Assembly (NCBI RefSeq): GCF_000426505.1
Contig: NZ_AUFM01000011.1
Coordinates: forward strand, 186,001-250,000
DNA from: Nisaea denitrificans DSM 18348
GTDB lineage: Bacteria > Pseudomonadota > Alphaproteobacteria > Thalassobaculales > Thalassobaculaceae
DNA: 64,000 nt
Direction of reading: 5' to 3'
Below are positions 26,607 through 35,376 of this stretch, one piece after another (the first letter of the stretch is position 1; every line of letters begins with the position of its first letter). A program made the translations under genes and the position numbers. The notes beneath the pieces were generated by a model. The model was not told where the DNA came from. It saw only the letters and a program-made list of their open reading frames with translations, and made no database searches.

Positions 26607-26751
26607 GCTGCAATATTCAGGAGCCTCGAATTCGCCTTGGTTTTAATGTATTCCCCACTTTCCTGACGCTCTTGGCTTGAGGATAAAGAGTGCCGCCGAA
26701 TGAGATCGGACCTGGTGTTCTTGAGCCGAACGTCGAACAAGGGATATCGCA

Positions 26752-27735
26752 ATGGGTCGTTTCGGGTCGGCGCTGTTCGCCGCTCTTCTGGTGCTGGTGG
26801 CTTGCGCTGCGTTCAATCAAACCGCGCCAATGATCGAGCCGATCAATGATTGGGGGGTCACTTATGACGGCCGTCCGGTCGAGCGGGTTGAGTTTGTTGC
26901 CTTTGAAGATCTGGCCCCGCTGACCTCGGAGCTCAATTACACCACAGAAACCTGGAAAGCTGGGCAGACCGATGTCCCGCGGCTGGTTCTGCTGCGGGTT
27001 CCGGAACGGTTCGGAGAGGTGACAGTCAACGAGGTGACTGTCGCCCAGAAAAAGAGGATCTTTTTCCGCATGGTCCTGCCGTTGATCCTGATAGCAAACG
27101 AGGAGGTTATGTCCGACCGCGAAAAGTTGATGCGGTTGAAGCTCAGGTTCGCGGAGACGCGCGTCCCGCACGCGGATGATCTGGATGAGCTACGGTCTTT
27201 CGCCAAGAAGTACCGTCTGTCAGTGGACGATGACGTGGTTTCGGTAAACAAACTCCTGGCAAGGCTGGAGCGCCGAATCGATATTGTGCCGCCGTCGCTG
27301 GCGCTCGCCCAGGCGGCGACGGAAAGCGCCTGGGGCACGTCGCGCTTTGCGGTCGAAGGCAATGCCCTGTTCGGACAATGGACCTTTGGCCGGAAGGGTA
27401 TGGTGCCCGAAGAACAAAGGGCGGAGAAAGGCGATCACAAGGTCGCAGCGTTTCGCACGCCCCTACATTCTGTTCGCAGTTATCTGCGGAACCTGAACAC
27501 GAACCGGGCGTATCGTGAATTCCGCAAACACCGCGCTGCTGCGCGCGCTGCGGGCAAACCGATCTCCGGAAAATCGCTCGTCTCGGCCCTGTCGCGCTAT
27601 TCCGAGCGCGGCGCGCACTACATCAAGGAGATCCGGCAGATCATCGGCGTGAACCGACTCTCGGCCCTGGACCGGAGCAAACTGGTTGAAGGTACGGTCT
27701 ACGAGCTGCTGCCGGTCTGGCGGTCGGATAGTTGA
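26752..27735 (+). CDS. Bax-like glucosaminidase-domain lipoprotein
   Basis: The 327-aa protein has a lipoprotein signal: the hydrophobic N-terminus ends LVLVAC with Cys 18 as the lipidation site. The C-terminal half (about 165-320) is a Bax/FlgJ-type glucosaminidase domain, with PPSLALAQAATESAWGTSRF carrying the predicted catalytic E191 and then NALFGQWTF. Proteins of this type cleave peptidoglycan glycan strands and act at the periplasmic face of a membrane. The N-terminal 150 residues are not recognised. It stands alone between the urease operon and a kinase gene. Enzyme specificity is inferred from the family. Confidence 0.88.
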   Translation: MGRFGSALFAALLVLVACAAFNQTAPMIEPINDWGVTYDGRPVERVEFVAFEDLAPLTSELNYTTETWKAGQTDVPRLVLLRVPERFGEVTVNEVTVAQKKRIFFRMVLPLILIANEEVMSDREKLMRLKLRFAETRVPHADDLDELRSFAKKYRLSVDDDVVSVNKLLARLERRIDIVPPSLALAQAATESAWGTSRFAVEGNALFGQWTFGRKGMVPEEQRAEKGDHKVAAFRTPLHSVRSYLRNLNTNRAYREFRKHRAAARAAGKPISGKSLVSALSRYSERGAHYIKEIRQIIGVNRLSALDRSKLVEGTVYELLPVWRSDS

Positions 27736-27994
27736 GGCTTCCCGTCAGTCTCCCCGCTGGGTGAACGCGAGTTTCAGGGCGAATCTGGAAAATTGCGCGG
27801 AGAATCAGCGGAAATCATAGAGTCCCCCGAGCCAGGACATCGACTGATTCATTCAATTTTAAACTTCGCTTAATAGCGTGTTGCTGAACTGCGGGAGCAG
27901 CACGCTTGGGTCAGGCTAACCTATACTTTTTCTATGGACTTGCGTTTTTCGCGATGAGAGTCGCGATACTGACGATTGTTCACGGTGTGCGGGC

Positions 27995-29929
27995 GTGAAA
28001 ATGCGGGAAGAACAACTTGCTCATAGCGCGCTCCAGCTTCGGGCCATTCTTGAAACCTGTACCACGGCGGTTTGCGTGTTTCTCCGCGGATCGGAAGAAC
28101 GCGAATATCTTTATGCGAGCAATCGCATGCTGGAGATGTTCGGGGCAAAGGATGTCGGGGAACTAAACGCTTTCGGGTTTATCAACACGTTTGCCGACCC
28201 GAATGAAGCCGCCGAAATGCGCGACCGTCACAATCAGGGCCAATACAAAAGGGACGCGGTCTATGAGCGTGTCCGCCTTGACGGCGGCCACTTCTGGGGC
28301 ATGGGTACGGCGTCGGAGATTGAGTTCGAAGGTCAGCCTGCCACCATCGCCTGGATCACTGACATTTCAGACCGTATTGACGCCGAAAACAGGACGGCGC
28401 AGCACGCAAACCAGCTCCGCGATATGCTCGAGACAAGCGAGGCCGGGGTCTCCGTGTTTCGTCGCGGCACCCTTGAGCGGGTTTATGCGAACCAGGGATT
28501 TTTGCGCCGTTTTGGACTTGCCTCTCATGAAGAACTCAACGGGATGAATCTTCGGGCAACCTTTGCGAATTCGGCGGATGCGGACTGGGTCGTCGAGCAT
28601 CTTCAGTCCGGTGCAGGCCAGCAGCGATTTGCAATGGAAAGGCGGCGGGTCGATGGCTCGAAATGGTGGGCCCAGATCGAGACCAAGCCGATCGAATTCG
28701 ACGGTGAGATGGCGACGATCGTCTGGCACTACGACATTACGGAGCAGAAGCGGGCCCAAGAGGAACTCGAGGCCGGAGCGCGGCGCTTCCGGGAAATTCT
28801 CGACAGCAGTGAGGCCGGGATATCGATCTTCGATGTGGATACCTTCGACCGCCGCTACGTGAACAGCGTCTTCCTCAGGATGTTCGGCGCGGAGACGATT
28901 GACCAGATCAATGCGGTGGACTTTCGGGACACATTCGAAAGTCATGCGATTGCAGAAGCAGTCACCACGCAGCTCCGGAACGGTGACTTAATGGGCCGTC
29001 GCTCTGAGATGCGTCGTCGGATCGATGGCTCGACCTGGTGGGCTGTGATCGACGCCAAGCGGATCGAGTTCGACGGCAAGCCTGCTGTCATTACCTGGCA
29101 CTATGACATCAGCGAGCAGAAGCAGATCGAGAACGAGCTGCGGAAAACCGTCGATGTCCTGCGGCAAACGCAGGAGGAACTTGTCGAAGCGGAGAAAATG
29201 GCGTCGCTCGGAGGTCTCGTTGCCGGTGTCGCGCACGAGATCAATACCCCGATCGGAATTTGCCTGACCTCGGCCTCGGCCATGACAGAAAAGATCGACG
29301 AGCTTAAAGCGGCTGTTGAAAGTGGGCAGCTTACACGCGGGAAATTCATCTCGAGGCTTGAAACGATCGACGGTGCGGCGGATCTGGTGGTGCGTAACGC
29401 CAAGCGGGCAGGCGAATTGATTTCAAGCTTCAAACAGGTTGCCGTCGACCAGACCAGTGGCGAACGGCGCAACTTTGCCCTTATCGACTACATCGAAGAA
29501 GTGCTCGTTAGTCTGGGCCCGGAACTTACCCGGAGGAATATCACAAATGAACTCAAGGGAGACCGCGAGCTCGTACTGAGTGGGTATCCCGGTGCGATCG
29601 GTCAGATTGTGACCAACCTCGCGATGAATGCTGCAATACATGCATATGAAGACGGCGTCGGCGGCAAAACCGAAATCATCTGCAATCAGGAAACCTCTGG
29701 CGAAATTTTGATGACGTTCAGGGATTTCGGAAAGGGAATGGAGGAAGAGACGGCCCGCAGGATTTTTGAGCCGTTTTTCACCACGCGGCAGGGCCGAGGG
29801 GGAACCGGTCTGGGAATGCACATTCTCTATAACCTGGTCACGCAACGGCTCGGAGGCCGTGTCGTGTGCCAGTCAAAGCCCGGCGAAGGCACCACCATCG
29901 AACTCAGATTCCCCAAGGTTGCCATCTGA
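27995..29929 (+). CDS. Soluble three-PAS sensor histidine kinase
   Basis: The 644-aa protein has no membrane segments. Three PAS domains lie at about 10-130, 138-257 and 265-380. The second and third are clear duplicates: both contain a R.DGS.WWA...IEFDG...WHYDI.EQK pattern. A short coiled coil leads to an HPK4-type phosphorylation site, H414 in VAGVAHEINTPIGI, and an ATPase domain with LAMNAAIHAYE, FRDFGKGM and GTGLGMHI. No receiver is present. Start GTG 27995 or ATG 28001 (two residues shorter). It converges with the GntR gene at 29956. No partner regulator is adjacent. Confidence 0.92.
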   Translation: MKMREEQLAHSALQLRAILETCTTAVCVFLRGSEEREYLYASNRMLEMFGAKDVGELNAFGFINTFADPNEAAEMRDRHNQGQYKRDAVYERVRLDGGHFWGMGTASEIEFEGQPATIAWITDISDRIDAENRTAQHANQLRDMLETSEAGVSVFRRGTLERVYANQGFLRRFGLASHEELNGMNLRATFANSADADWVVEHLQSGAGQQRFAMERRRVDGSKWWAQIETKPIEFDGEMATIVWHYDITEQKRAQEELEAGARRFREILDSSEAGISIFDVDTFDRRYVNSVFLRMFGAETIDQINAVDFRDTFESHAIAEAVTTQLRNGDLMGRRSEMRRRIDGSTWWAVIDAKRIEFDGKPAVITWHYDISEQKQIENELRKTVDVLRQTQEELVEAEKMASLGGLVAGVAHEINTPIGICLTSASAMTEKIDELKAAVESGQLTRGKFISRLETIDGAADLVVRNAKRAGELISSFKQVAVDQTSGERRNFALIDYIEEVLVSLGPELTRRNITNELKGDRELVLSGYPGAIGQIVTNLAMNAAIHAYEDGVGGKTEIICNQETSGEILMTFRDFGKGMEEETARRIFEPFFTTRQGRGGTGLGMHILYNLVTQRLGGRVVCQSKPGEGTTIELRFPKVAI

Positions 29930-29955
29930 CCCGGACGCTGGCTGTTCAAGGCGGT

Positions 29956-30648
29956 CTAGAGATTGTCGAGACGGTGCTGCGCGAGCAGTTCTGTGAGCAT
30001 CTGTCCGGCCGCCTGCCGGTGGGCGACGTGGACGTCTCTCGCGCCCTTCGCATCTCCCTTCAACAGGCAGTCGAGCAGCACCCGATGATCGACGGTCGAT
30101 TGCTCTGGCCGGGGACGCAGGCTGAGGGTCGCCATGCGGGCCCGGTGAACCTGGGTCCTGTAACGCGCGGTCGCTTCGATAAGGCGCTTGTTTCCGGCCG
30201 CCTCGACGAGCAGAGCGTGGAATTCATCGTCACCCTCCGCCCAGGCGACGAGATTGTCTTCGGCTAAAGCCCGCTCCATGCGCGTCGTTGCATTATCCAT
30301 GGCCTTTGCCTGTTCCGCACTGAGGCCGCGCTCTGCCGCGAGCTCCGCGGCCAACGGTTCGAGTGCAGTCAGCAACTGGTAGATTTCGGTCATGTCCTCG
30401 GCGGAGACCGGTAGAATAAGGAGCCCGCGTCGAGGCCGCACTTTCACCAGGCCTTCCCGCTCAAGGCGAAGACCTGCCTCGCGCACAGGGGTTCGGCTCA
30501 CACCGATCCATTCTGCGAGTTCCGCTTCGAGATAAGACGCGGAGGGCTTCAGCCGGCCGTCAAGGATCATGGCCTTGATCGCATCATAGGCCTTCGCACC
30601 GGCACCTGGATTTTTCTCGCCGGCACTTGGGTTTTTCTCGTCTGTCAT
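29956..30648 (-). CDS. GntR-family regulator, FadR/FCD subfamily
   Basis: The 230-aa regulator has an N-terminal winged helix (about 18-82, with EAELAEWIGVSRTPVREA as recognition region) and an FCD effector domain (about 95-220) with metal-ligand type residues in EFHALLVEAAGN, VDHRVLLDCL and VHVAHRQAA. FCD regulators usually respond to organic acids. It is the last gene of a three-gene minus-strand operon, 14 bases after the oxidoreductase gene, so it probably controls that operon. The candidate operator is the palindrome at 32803-32826. Its disordered N-terminus contains a 21-base tandem duplication (30599-30640). Confidence 0.92.
   Translation of the reverse strand: MTDEKNPSAGEKNPGAGAKAYDAIKAMILDGRLKPSASYLEAELAEWIGVSRTPVREAGLRLEREGLVKVRPRRGLLILPVSAEDMTEIYQLLTALEPLAAELAAERGLSAEQAKAMDNATTRMERALAEDNLVAWAEGDDEFHALLVEAAGNKRLIEATARYRTQVHRARMATLSLRPRPEQSTVDHRVLLDCLLKGDAKGARDVHVAHRQAAGQMLTELLAQHRLDNL
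30599..30640. repeat. 21-base tandem duplication in GntR N-terminus
   Basis: Two imperfect 21-base units (30599-30619 and 30620-30640) differ at two bases and encode a duplicated seven-residue EKNPxAG segment at the start of the regulator. It is in frame and in a linker, so it is probably harmless. Confidence 0.85.
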
Positions 30649-30662
30649 CGTGGGCGCTGTTT

Positions 30663-31685
30663 CTACAGATCGATTTTATGCCGCTCTTCGGCAGAGCGGT
30701 AGGCGGCTTCTTCGATGCGGATATTCTGCAGATAGTCTTTTGCATGGGTTTCGAGCGGCGTGCCATTCAATAAATGCGAGATGACATGTTGCTGGAAGCC
30801 GAAAACACAGTCGCCGCCGAAATCACGATCCTCCAGATGATAAGGAATTTTAACAGAGTTGGTCGTGCCAGGCAGGCGATATGCAAGGTTTCCATAGCCA
30901 TCGAGGGTGATCGTTGCATCATCACCTTCGAGGATAAACTCGCCCATGGTGAGGCGATGGTTTTCCGCGGCGTGATCGAGGGTCCGGTTTGCATCGAGCG
31001 TCGCCCGCAGGCCGTTCGGCCAGGTCAGGATCAGCAGGCCGGCATCCTCTCCCTTGATGGTGGGGTTAGCGCGCCAGAGGTCGGCATAGATGGTTTGTGG
31101 CTCACCAAAAAGGTAGCGGAAAACGTCTATCCAGTGAATTCCGGTCTCGTGGACAAGGAAACGCTCCATTTTGTGGAAATAGGGTTGCCGCAACAGATAT
31201 GCTTCGACCCCGCGACCATCTCCGGGCCTTAACCTGAAACACGCCTGGCGGACAGCTCCCGAGCGGCCGTTGTCGATCTCGTCCCGGATTGCTCGGTACC
31301 AGGGCATGAACCGGAAATTCTCATGCACGATCAGCGTTGTGCCGGCCTGATCTGCGGCATTGACCAGATCTTCCGCTTCCGCCAGCGTTCGACAGAACGG
31401 TTTTTGACAGATGATGGTTGGAATTTTGCCCAGCAGGGGACGAATGAGATCTGCCTGATGCGCTGGAGGAACCGCGACATCCAGTATGTCGGGGGATCCC
31501 GCCGTGAGAAGAGAGCCAATATCAGGTTGCAGGACAAGTTCCGGGTAGAGCGTCGCGAGTTCGCTGCGGCAGGTTTCCGATAAATCAGCGACGCCAACCA
31601 GATCGACATCTTCTATCCGACGCCAGGCATTTATGTGAAATCGGCCGAAATAGCCGCCGCCTACCATGCAAACCTTTAGACTCAT
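30663..31685 (-). CDS. Gfo/Idh/MocA-family oxidoreductase
   Basis: The 340-aa protein has an N-terminal Rossmann fold (VCMVGGGYFGRFHINAWRRI) and the family's CQKPFCRTLAEAEDLV segment, the position of the usual catalytic EKP; here Glu is replaced by Gln. The C-terminal alpha/beta domain contains HETGIHWIDVFRYLFG with the expected His and Asp. Such enzymes oxidise or reduce sugars, inositols and related hydroxyl compounds with NAD(P). It overlaps the upstream dehydrogenase gene by 4 bases and is followed closely by the GntR gene. The substrate is unknown. Confidence 0.9.
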   Translation of the reverse strand: MSLKVCMVGGGYFGRFHINAWRRIEDVDLVGVADLSETCRSELATLYPELVLQPDIGSLLTAGSPDILDVAVPPAHQADLIRPLLGKIPTIICQKPFCRTLAEAEDLVNAADQAGTTLIVHENFRFMPWYRAIRDEIDNGRSGAVRQACFRLRPGDGRGVEAYLLRQPYFHKMERFLVHETGIHWIDVFRYLFGEPQTIYADLWRANPTIKGEDAGLLILTWPNGLRATLDANRTLDHAAENHRLTMGEFILEGDDATITLDGYGNLAYRLPGTTNSVKIPYHLEDRDFGGDCVFGFQQHVISHLLNGTPLETHAKDYLQNIRIEEAAYRSAEERHKIDL

Positions 31686-32776
31686 GCGCTCACCCTGCTC
31701 ATCACAGCGTCCGACATTTGCCCGGTTCCGGCGTTGCCGCCAAGATCGCGGGTGAGCGGCGCACCGCCGTTGAGTATTTCGGAGACAGCGCCTTCTATCA
31801 TCCGGGCGCCTTCGGAGAGCGCGCTATCCTCATGTTCTCCGGCGAGCCATTCCAGCATCATGCCGGCGGAAAGGAACATGGCGAGCGGGTTTGCCAGGCC
31901 TTTTCCAGCGATATCCGGAGCGCTGCCGTGGCAGGGCTGGAAGACCGCATGTTCGTTCCCGATATCGGCCGAAGGGGCGAGCCCGAGAGACCCCATGATG
32001 CCGGCGCCGAGATCGGACAGGATGTCGCCGAACATGTTCTCGGTGACGACCACATCGAATTCCCAAGGCTTTTGTACCATCCACATGGCAAAGGCATCGA
32101 CATAAGCGCTGTCGGCGGCAATGTCCGGGAAGGCTTTCGCCCGCTCCTCGAAGATCGAGCGGAAGAACCAGAAGGACCGGAAGACGTTTGCTTTGTCGAC
32201 GCAGGTGACGCGTCCTGGAGTGCCACGTTTCGCGGCGCGTTGTCCGGCGAGACGGAAGGCGAAGTCGAACAGCTTTTCACTGGTCGCGCGGGTGATCCTC
32301 AGGGTTTCGGTCGCGTAGTTGTTATCGACAACCTTGCCCTCATGCATGTGGGCGAACAGCCCTTCGGTCGACTCCCGGATCAGCACGAAATCGGTTTCGA
32401 AGGCGCGTGGGTCGGCGAGGGGCGTTGGCTGGCCTTTATAGAGTTTCACCGGGCGGACGCCGGCATAGAGGCCGAGAGCGAAGCGAAGATCGATTTGCGG
32501 GGTGATTTCCGTGCCGTCTTGCTTGCGGATGTTCGGCAGACCCATGGCAGAAAGCAAAATGGCATCCGCATCCCGGGCGGCATCGATCGAAGAAGCAGGC
32601 AGCGCCTCGCCTGTTTCCGCGTAATGCTGCGCACCGGCCGGAAGGGTCTCGAATTCCAGCTTGCGGCCAACCCGTTTCGAGACAATATCCAGAACGGTCC
32701 TCGTCGGGGCCATGATTTCAGGCCCGATACCGTCCCCGTCGAACAGGGCGATGCGATAGACGCGGTTGCTACTCAT
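31682..32776 (-). CDS. Isopropylmalate/tartrate dehydrogenase-family decarboxylating enzyme
   Basis: The 364-aa protein belongs to the beta-decarboxylating dehydrogenase family. It shows GDGIGPEIM near the N-terminus, the substrate-binding arginines in LYAGVRPVKL and FVLIRESTEG, the catalytic Tyr in VVDNNYATETLRITR, the catalytic Lys in CVDKANV, and metal-binding aspartates in ENMFGDILSDLGAG. HGSAPDIAGKGLANP is the NAD-binding loop. It is not next to other leucine genes and sits with a Gfo/Idh oxidoreductase and a GntR regulator, so tartrate, malate or a related hydroxy-acid is more likely than 3-isopropylmalate (inference). Confidence 0.85.
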   Translation of the reverse strand: MSSNRVYRIALFDGDGIGPEIMAPTRTVLDIVSKRVGRKLEFETLPAGAQHYAETGEALPASSIDAARDADAILLSAMGLPNIRKQDGTEITPQIDLRFALGLYAGVRPVKLYKGQPTPLADPRAFETDFVLIRESTEGLFAHMHEGKVVDNNYATETLRITRATSEKLFDFAFRLAGQRAAKRGTPGRVTCVDKANVFRSFWFFRSIFEERAKAFPDIAADSAYVDAFAMWMVQKPWEFDVVVTENMFGDILSDLGAGIMGSLGLAPSADIGNEHAVFQPCHGSAPDIAGKGLANPLAMFLSAGMMLEWLAGEHEDSALSEGARMIEGAVSEILNGGAPLTRDLGGNAGTGQMSDAVMSRVSA

Positions 32777-32802
32777 CTCGAACAGATCTCACAAATGGAA
32801 AT

Positions 32803-32826
32803 AACGTATGCATTGATGTGTACGTT
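32803..32826. promoter_or_regulatory. Candidate GntR operator
   Basis: A 24-base imperfect palindrome with outer arms AACGTA and TACGTT and core TGCATTGATGTG lies 27 bases upstream of the first gene of the dehydrogenase-oxidoreductase-GntR operon. It contains a GTGTAC core, in keeping with GT-N(0-3)-AC centres bound by FCD-type GntR proteins. The assignment is by position and symmetry only. Confidence 0.45.
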
Positions 32827-32998
32827 GTCTGCGATCGGCGGCGTGAACGCAACCTCCAAAAGCGCAGCACAGCGTTCGTGCATTTGGACTTAATCAATGA
32901 TGCCACTCCGGAGGTTGAACGAGATTCCGTTGCGTGTTCCCCTCTTTACGTTGCGGGTTTAACCGGGGCAATGCGATACAAATCCAGATGAGGACGTA

Positions 32999-33832
32999 AT
33001 GGCCGGTCAGGCATATTCCTGGGATGAAGCAGGCGCTGCAGGCAATGTGCAGGCCGGTGGCGCGATGTTGGAGGCCTATACTGTCGGCCCGCCGCCTGGA
33101 CAGGCGCCGACGCTTGTGTTGCTTCATGAAGGCCTCGGCTGTGTCGATCTCTGGCGCGATTTTCCAGAGAAGCTCTTCGCTGAAACGGGATGTGGCGTGT
33201 TTGCGTATTCCCGCGCGGGGTATGGACGCTCCGATGCCTGTCCGTTGCCGCGCCCGCTTGACTATATGACCCGTGAGGCAGTTTCCGTCCTTCCGGAAGT
33301 TCTGGATGCCATCGGCTTCAGAGACGGTATCCTGATCGGCCACAGTGACGGCGCATCCATTGCGGCTATACATGCCGGGGCGCAGCGTGATCGGCGGGTC
33401 CGGGGCGTGGTTCTGATGGCGCCGCATTTCTTCACCGAAGCAATGGGCCTTGATGCCATCGCGGAAGCAAGGACGGCGTATTCAGACGGAGACCTGCGCT
33501 CCCGTCTTGGCAAATATCACCGACATGTCGATGCGGCATTCCGGGGCTGGAACGATGCCTGGCTCGATCCGGGTTTCAGAGCATGGGATATCCGGCACTT
33601 CCTGGATACTGTCCCGGTCCCTGTCCTGTGCCTTCAGGGGGAGCAGGACCAGTACGGCACCAGGGCCCAGGTCGATGTGGTGGCGGAACGGGTCGGGGGT
33701 CCGGTGACAATCCATATGATCCCGGATTGCCGGCATTCGCCTCACCTGGAAGCTGCTGAAACAGTGACAACAGAAATCGCCACGTTCTTCAGAGAGACCG
33801 TGCGCCTCGAAGCAGGAGAAAGTGATGCTTGA
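32999..33832 (+). CDS. Alpha/beta hydrolase
   Basis: The 277-aa protein carries an alpha/beta-hydrolase fold: oxyanion HEGLG near residue 41, YSRAGYGRSD, nucleophile Ser in the elbow GHSDGAS, a late Asp in GEQDQYG and His in CRHSPHLE. These give a complete Ser-Asp-His triad. It overlaps the next hydrolase gene by a few bases, so the two are co-transcribed. Substrate is unknown; the form resembles small esterases and C-C hydrolases. Confidence 0.88.
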   Translation: MAGQAYSWDEAGAAGNVQAGGAMLEAYTVGPPPGQAPTLVLLHEGLGCVDLWRDFPEKLFAETGCGVFAYSRAGYGRSDACPLPRPLDYMTREAVSVLPEVLDAIGFRDGILIGHSDGASIAAIHAGAQRDRRVRGVVLMAPHFFTEAMGLDAIAEARTAYSDGDLRSRLGKYHRHVDAAFRGWNDAWLDPGFRAWDIRHFLDTVPVPVLCLQGEQDQYGTRAQVDVVAERVGGPVTIHMIPDCRHSPHLEAAETVTTEIATFFRETVRLEAGESDA

Positions 33833-34721
33833 TGGCTTCAAGACGGAGAGAGTAGCGACCGGCGGAACCGAGATTTTTGTCAGGTCTGCAGGCAAAGGTG
33901 ATCCGGTGCTGCTGATCCACGGATTTCCGCAGACCGGCGATTGCTGGCACAAAATCGCTCCGGCATTGGCTGAGAAGTTCACGGTGATCGTGCCTGACTT
34001 GCGCGGCTACGGCGCGAGCGGAAAACCCGCGCCGTCGTCTGATCATTCGGCGCACAGCAAGCGGGAAATGGCGCGAGATCTTGTCGAGGTGATGGCGGCG
34101 CTCGGTTATGAGCGTTTCGCCGTCGTAGGGCATGACCGGGGCGCGCGGGTCGGCTTCCGGCTTTGCATGGATCACCCGGATCGGGCCACACGGTTCTGCT
34201 CACTTGACGTCATTCCCACCCTCAACATGTGGGAAAAACTGGACCTCGCCGGTGCGGTTGGCGGCTTTCACTGGTCTTACTTGGCCCAGCCCGCGCCGGT
34301 GCCGGAGACCATGATCGGTAACGACCCGGACTTCTTCTATAGCTACCTGATGCGCAAGTGGGCGGCCCCGGACTTCACTTTTCAGAAGGACGCAATGGCG
34401 TCCTACCTGAAAGCCATGCGGGACCCGGCCGTTATCGAGGGCACATGCGAGGATTACCGCGCCGGAGCCACCATTGATGTGGCGCATGACAGGGCCGACC
34501 GGCAGGAAGGGCGGACGCTTTCCTGCCCGCTGCTGTTTATGTTCGGTGCGGTGAGGGGCTTCGGCGGCCCCGGCGGCCCGGCCGATCCGCTGGATACCTG
34601 GCGGGAATGGAGCAGCAGTACGGTGGAGGGCGGCCCGGCCCCGTGCGGCCACTTCCTGCCGGAAGAAGCGCCGGAGATTGTTCTGGATCAACTGCTTCCG
34701 TTCTTGCTGAAAGCGGACTGA
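33825..34721 (+). CDS. Fluoroacetate/haloacetate dehalogenase-type hydrolase
   Basis: From ATG 33825 (GGAG upstream) the protein has 298 aa and matches the fluoroacetate dehalogenase family along its whole length. The nucleophile is Asp, not Ser: D104 in VVGHDRGARV, with R105 and R108 as carboxylate-binding arginines. The halide pocket residues H149-W150 (in GGFHWSYLAQPAP) and Y211 (in CEDYRAGA), the acid D128 (LDVIPT) and the base H276 (GHFLPEE) are all present. The family hydrolyses the carbon-halogen bond of 2-haloacetates to glycolate; fluoroacetate activity cannot be assured from sequence. It follows another hydrolase gene with an overlap of 8 bases. Confidence 0.88.
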   Translation: MLDGFKTERVATGGTEIFVRSAGKGDPVLLIHGFPQTGDCWHKIAPALAEKFTVIVPDLRGYGASGKPAPSSDHSAHSKREMARDLVEVMAALGYERFAVVGHDRGARVGFRLCMDHPDRATRFCSLDVIPTLNMWEKLDLAGAVGGFHWSYLAQPAPVPETMIGNDPDFFYSYLMRKWAAPDFTFQKDAMASYLKAMRDPAVIEGTCEDYRAGATIDVAHDRADRQEGRTLSCPLLFMFGAVRGFGGPGGPADPLDTWREWSSSTVEGGPAPCGHFLPEEAPEIVLDQLLPFLLKAD

Positions 34722-34802
34722 GAATGCAATGCACGCCGCTTGCTCAGATCGGGCGTCGGCGAGGCGCCTGACTCTAATATGGAATGATGCCTCCTATAGG
34801 GT

Positions 34803-35366
34803 ATGAACTGTATGGAAGCCGGAGTGACGAACAAGTGGGTGTCTTCTTTGGAAGACGTGACGGATTATATCGAGGAGCCGCGTCTTCTGGACCTGCTGAA
34901 ATACTGGAGCGGAAAGCGCGCCGGTCGGCTTGCACCTTCCCGTCAGGATATCGACCCCAGTGAAATAGGCGCCTTGCTGTCCTGCATCTATCTTGTCGAT
35001 TTTGAAGAACCGGATGTGTTCCGTTATCGCGTGGCCGGTACCGAGATTGCGGAGAACTTTGGGCACGGCAATCTCAAGGGGAAGACCCTGGGCGATATCC
35101 TGAAACCGGACGTAAAGGATTTCGTGACCAGGCGCTGGATGCCGGTGATCCGGGATGCTGCGGTCGTCTGCATGAAGGGCCCAGTCTACAACACGGTGAA
35201 CCGCTATGCGTTCGGAGAGCGGCTGTTGCTGCCGCTTGCCGACGATCCTGATGGTCCGCTTACCGGGCTGCTTGGGGTGACGGTGTCGAGATGGATGGAT
35301 ACCCCTGGCCCAGAGGGGCGCCGCAACTCCGATATGATCATGATTCCGGCCTCGAAGTTACCCTGA
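34803..35366 (+). CDS. PAS_5-family protein
   Basis: The 187-aa soluble protein has the form of a PAS_5 (PF07310) protein, common in Rhodospirillales: a helix with LLKYWSGKRAGRLAPSRQDIDP, then CIYLVDFEEPDVFRYRVAGTEIAENFGHGNLKGK and a beta-rich C-terminal half ending LLGVTVSRW. There is no output domain. ATG 34803 and ATG 34812 are both possible starts. Function of the family is unknown, presumably sensing. It is a single gene. Confidence 0.85.
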   Translation: MNCMEAGVTNKWVSSLEDVTDYIEEPRLLDLLKYWSGKRAGRLAPSRQDIDPSEIGALLSCIYLVDFEEPDVFRYRVAGTEIAENFGHGNLKGKTLGDILKPDVKDFVTRRWMPVIRDAAVVCMKGPVYNTVNRYAFGERLLLPLADDPDGPLTGLLGVTVSRWMDTPGPEGRRNSDMIMIPASKLP

Positions 35367-35376
35367 CGCACTGCGG

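Noticed and set aside
31718-32893. 391-aa plus-strand frame opposite the dehydrogenase gene
   Set aside because: Antisense to an enzyme with all catalytic motifs.
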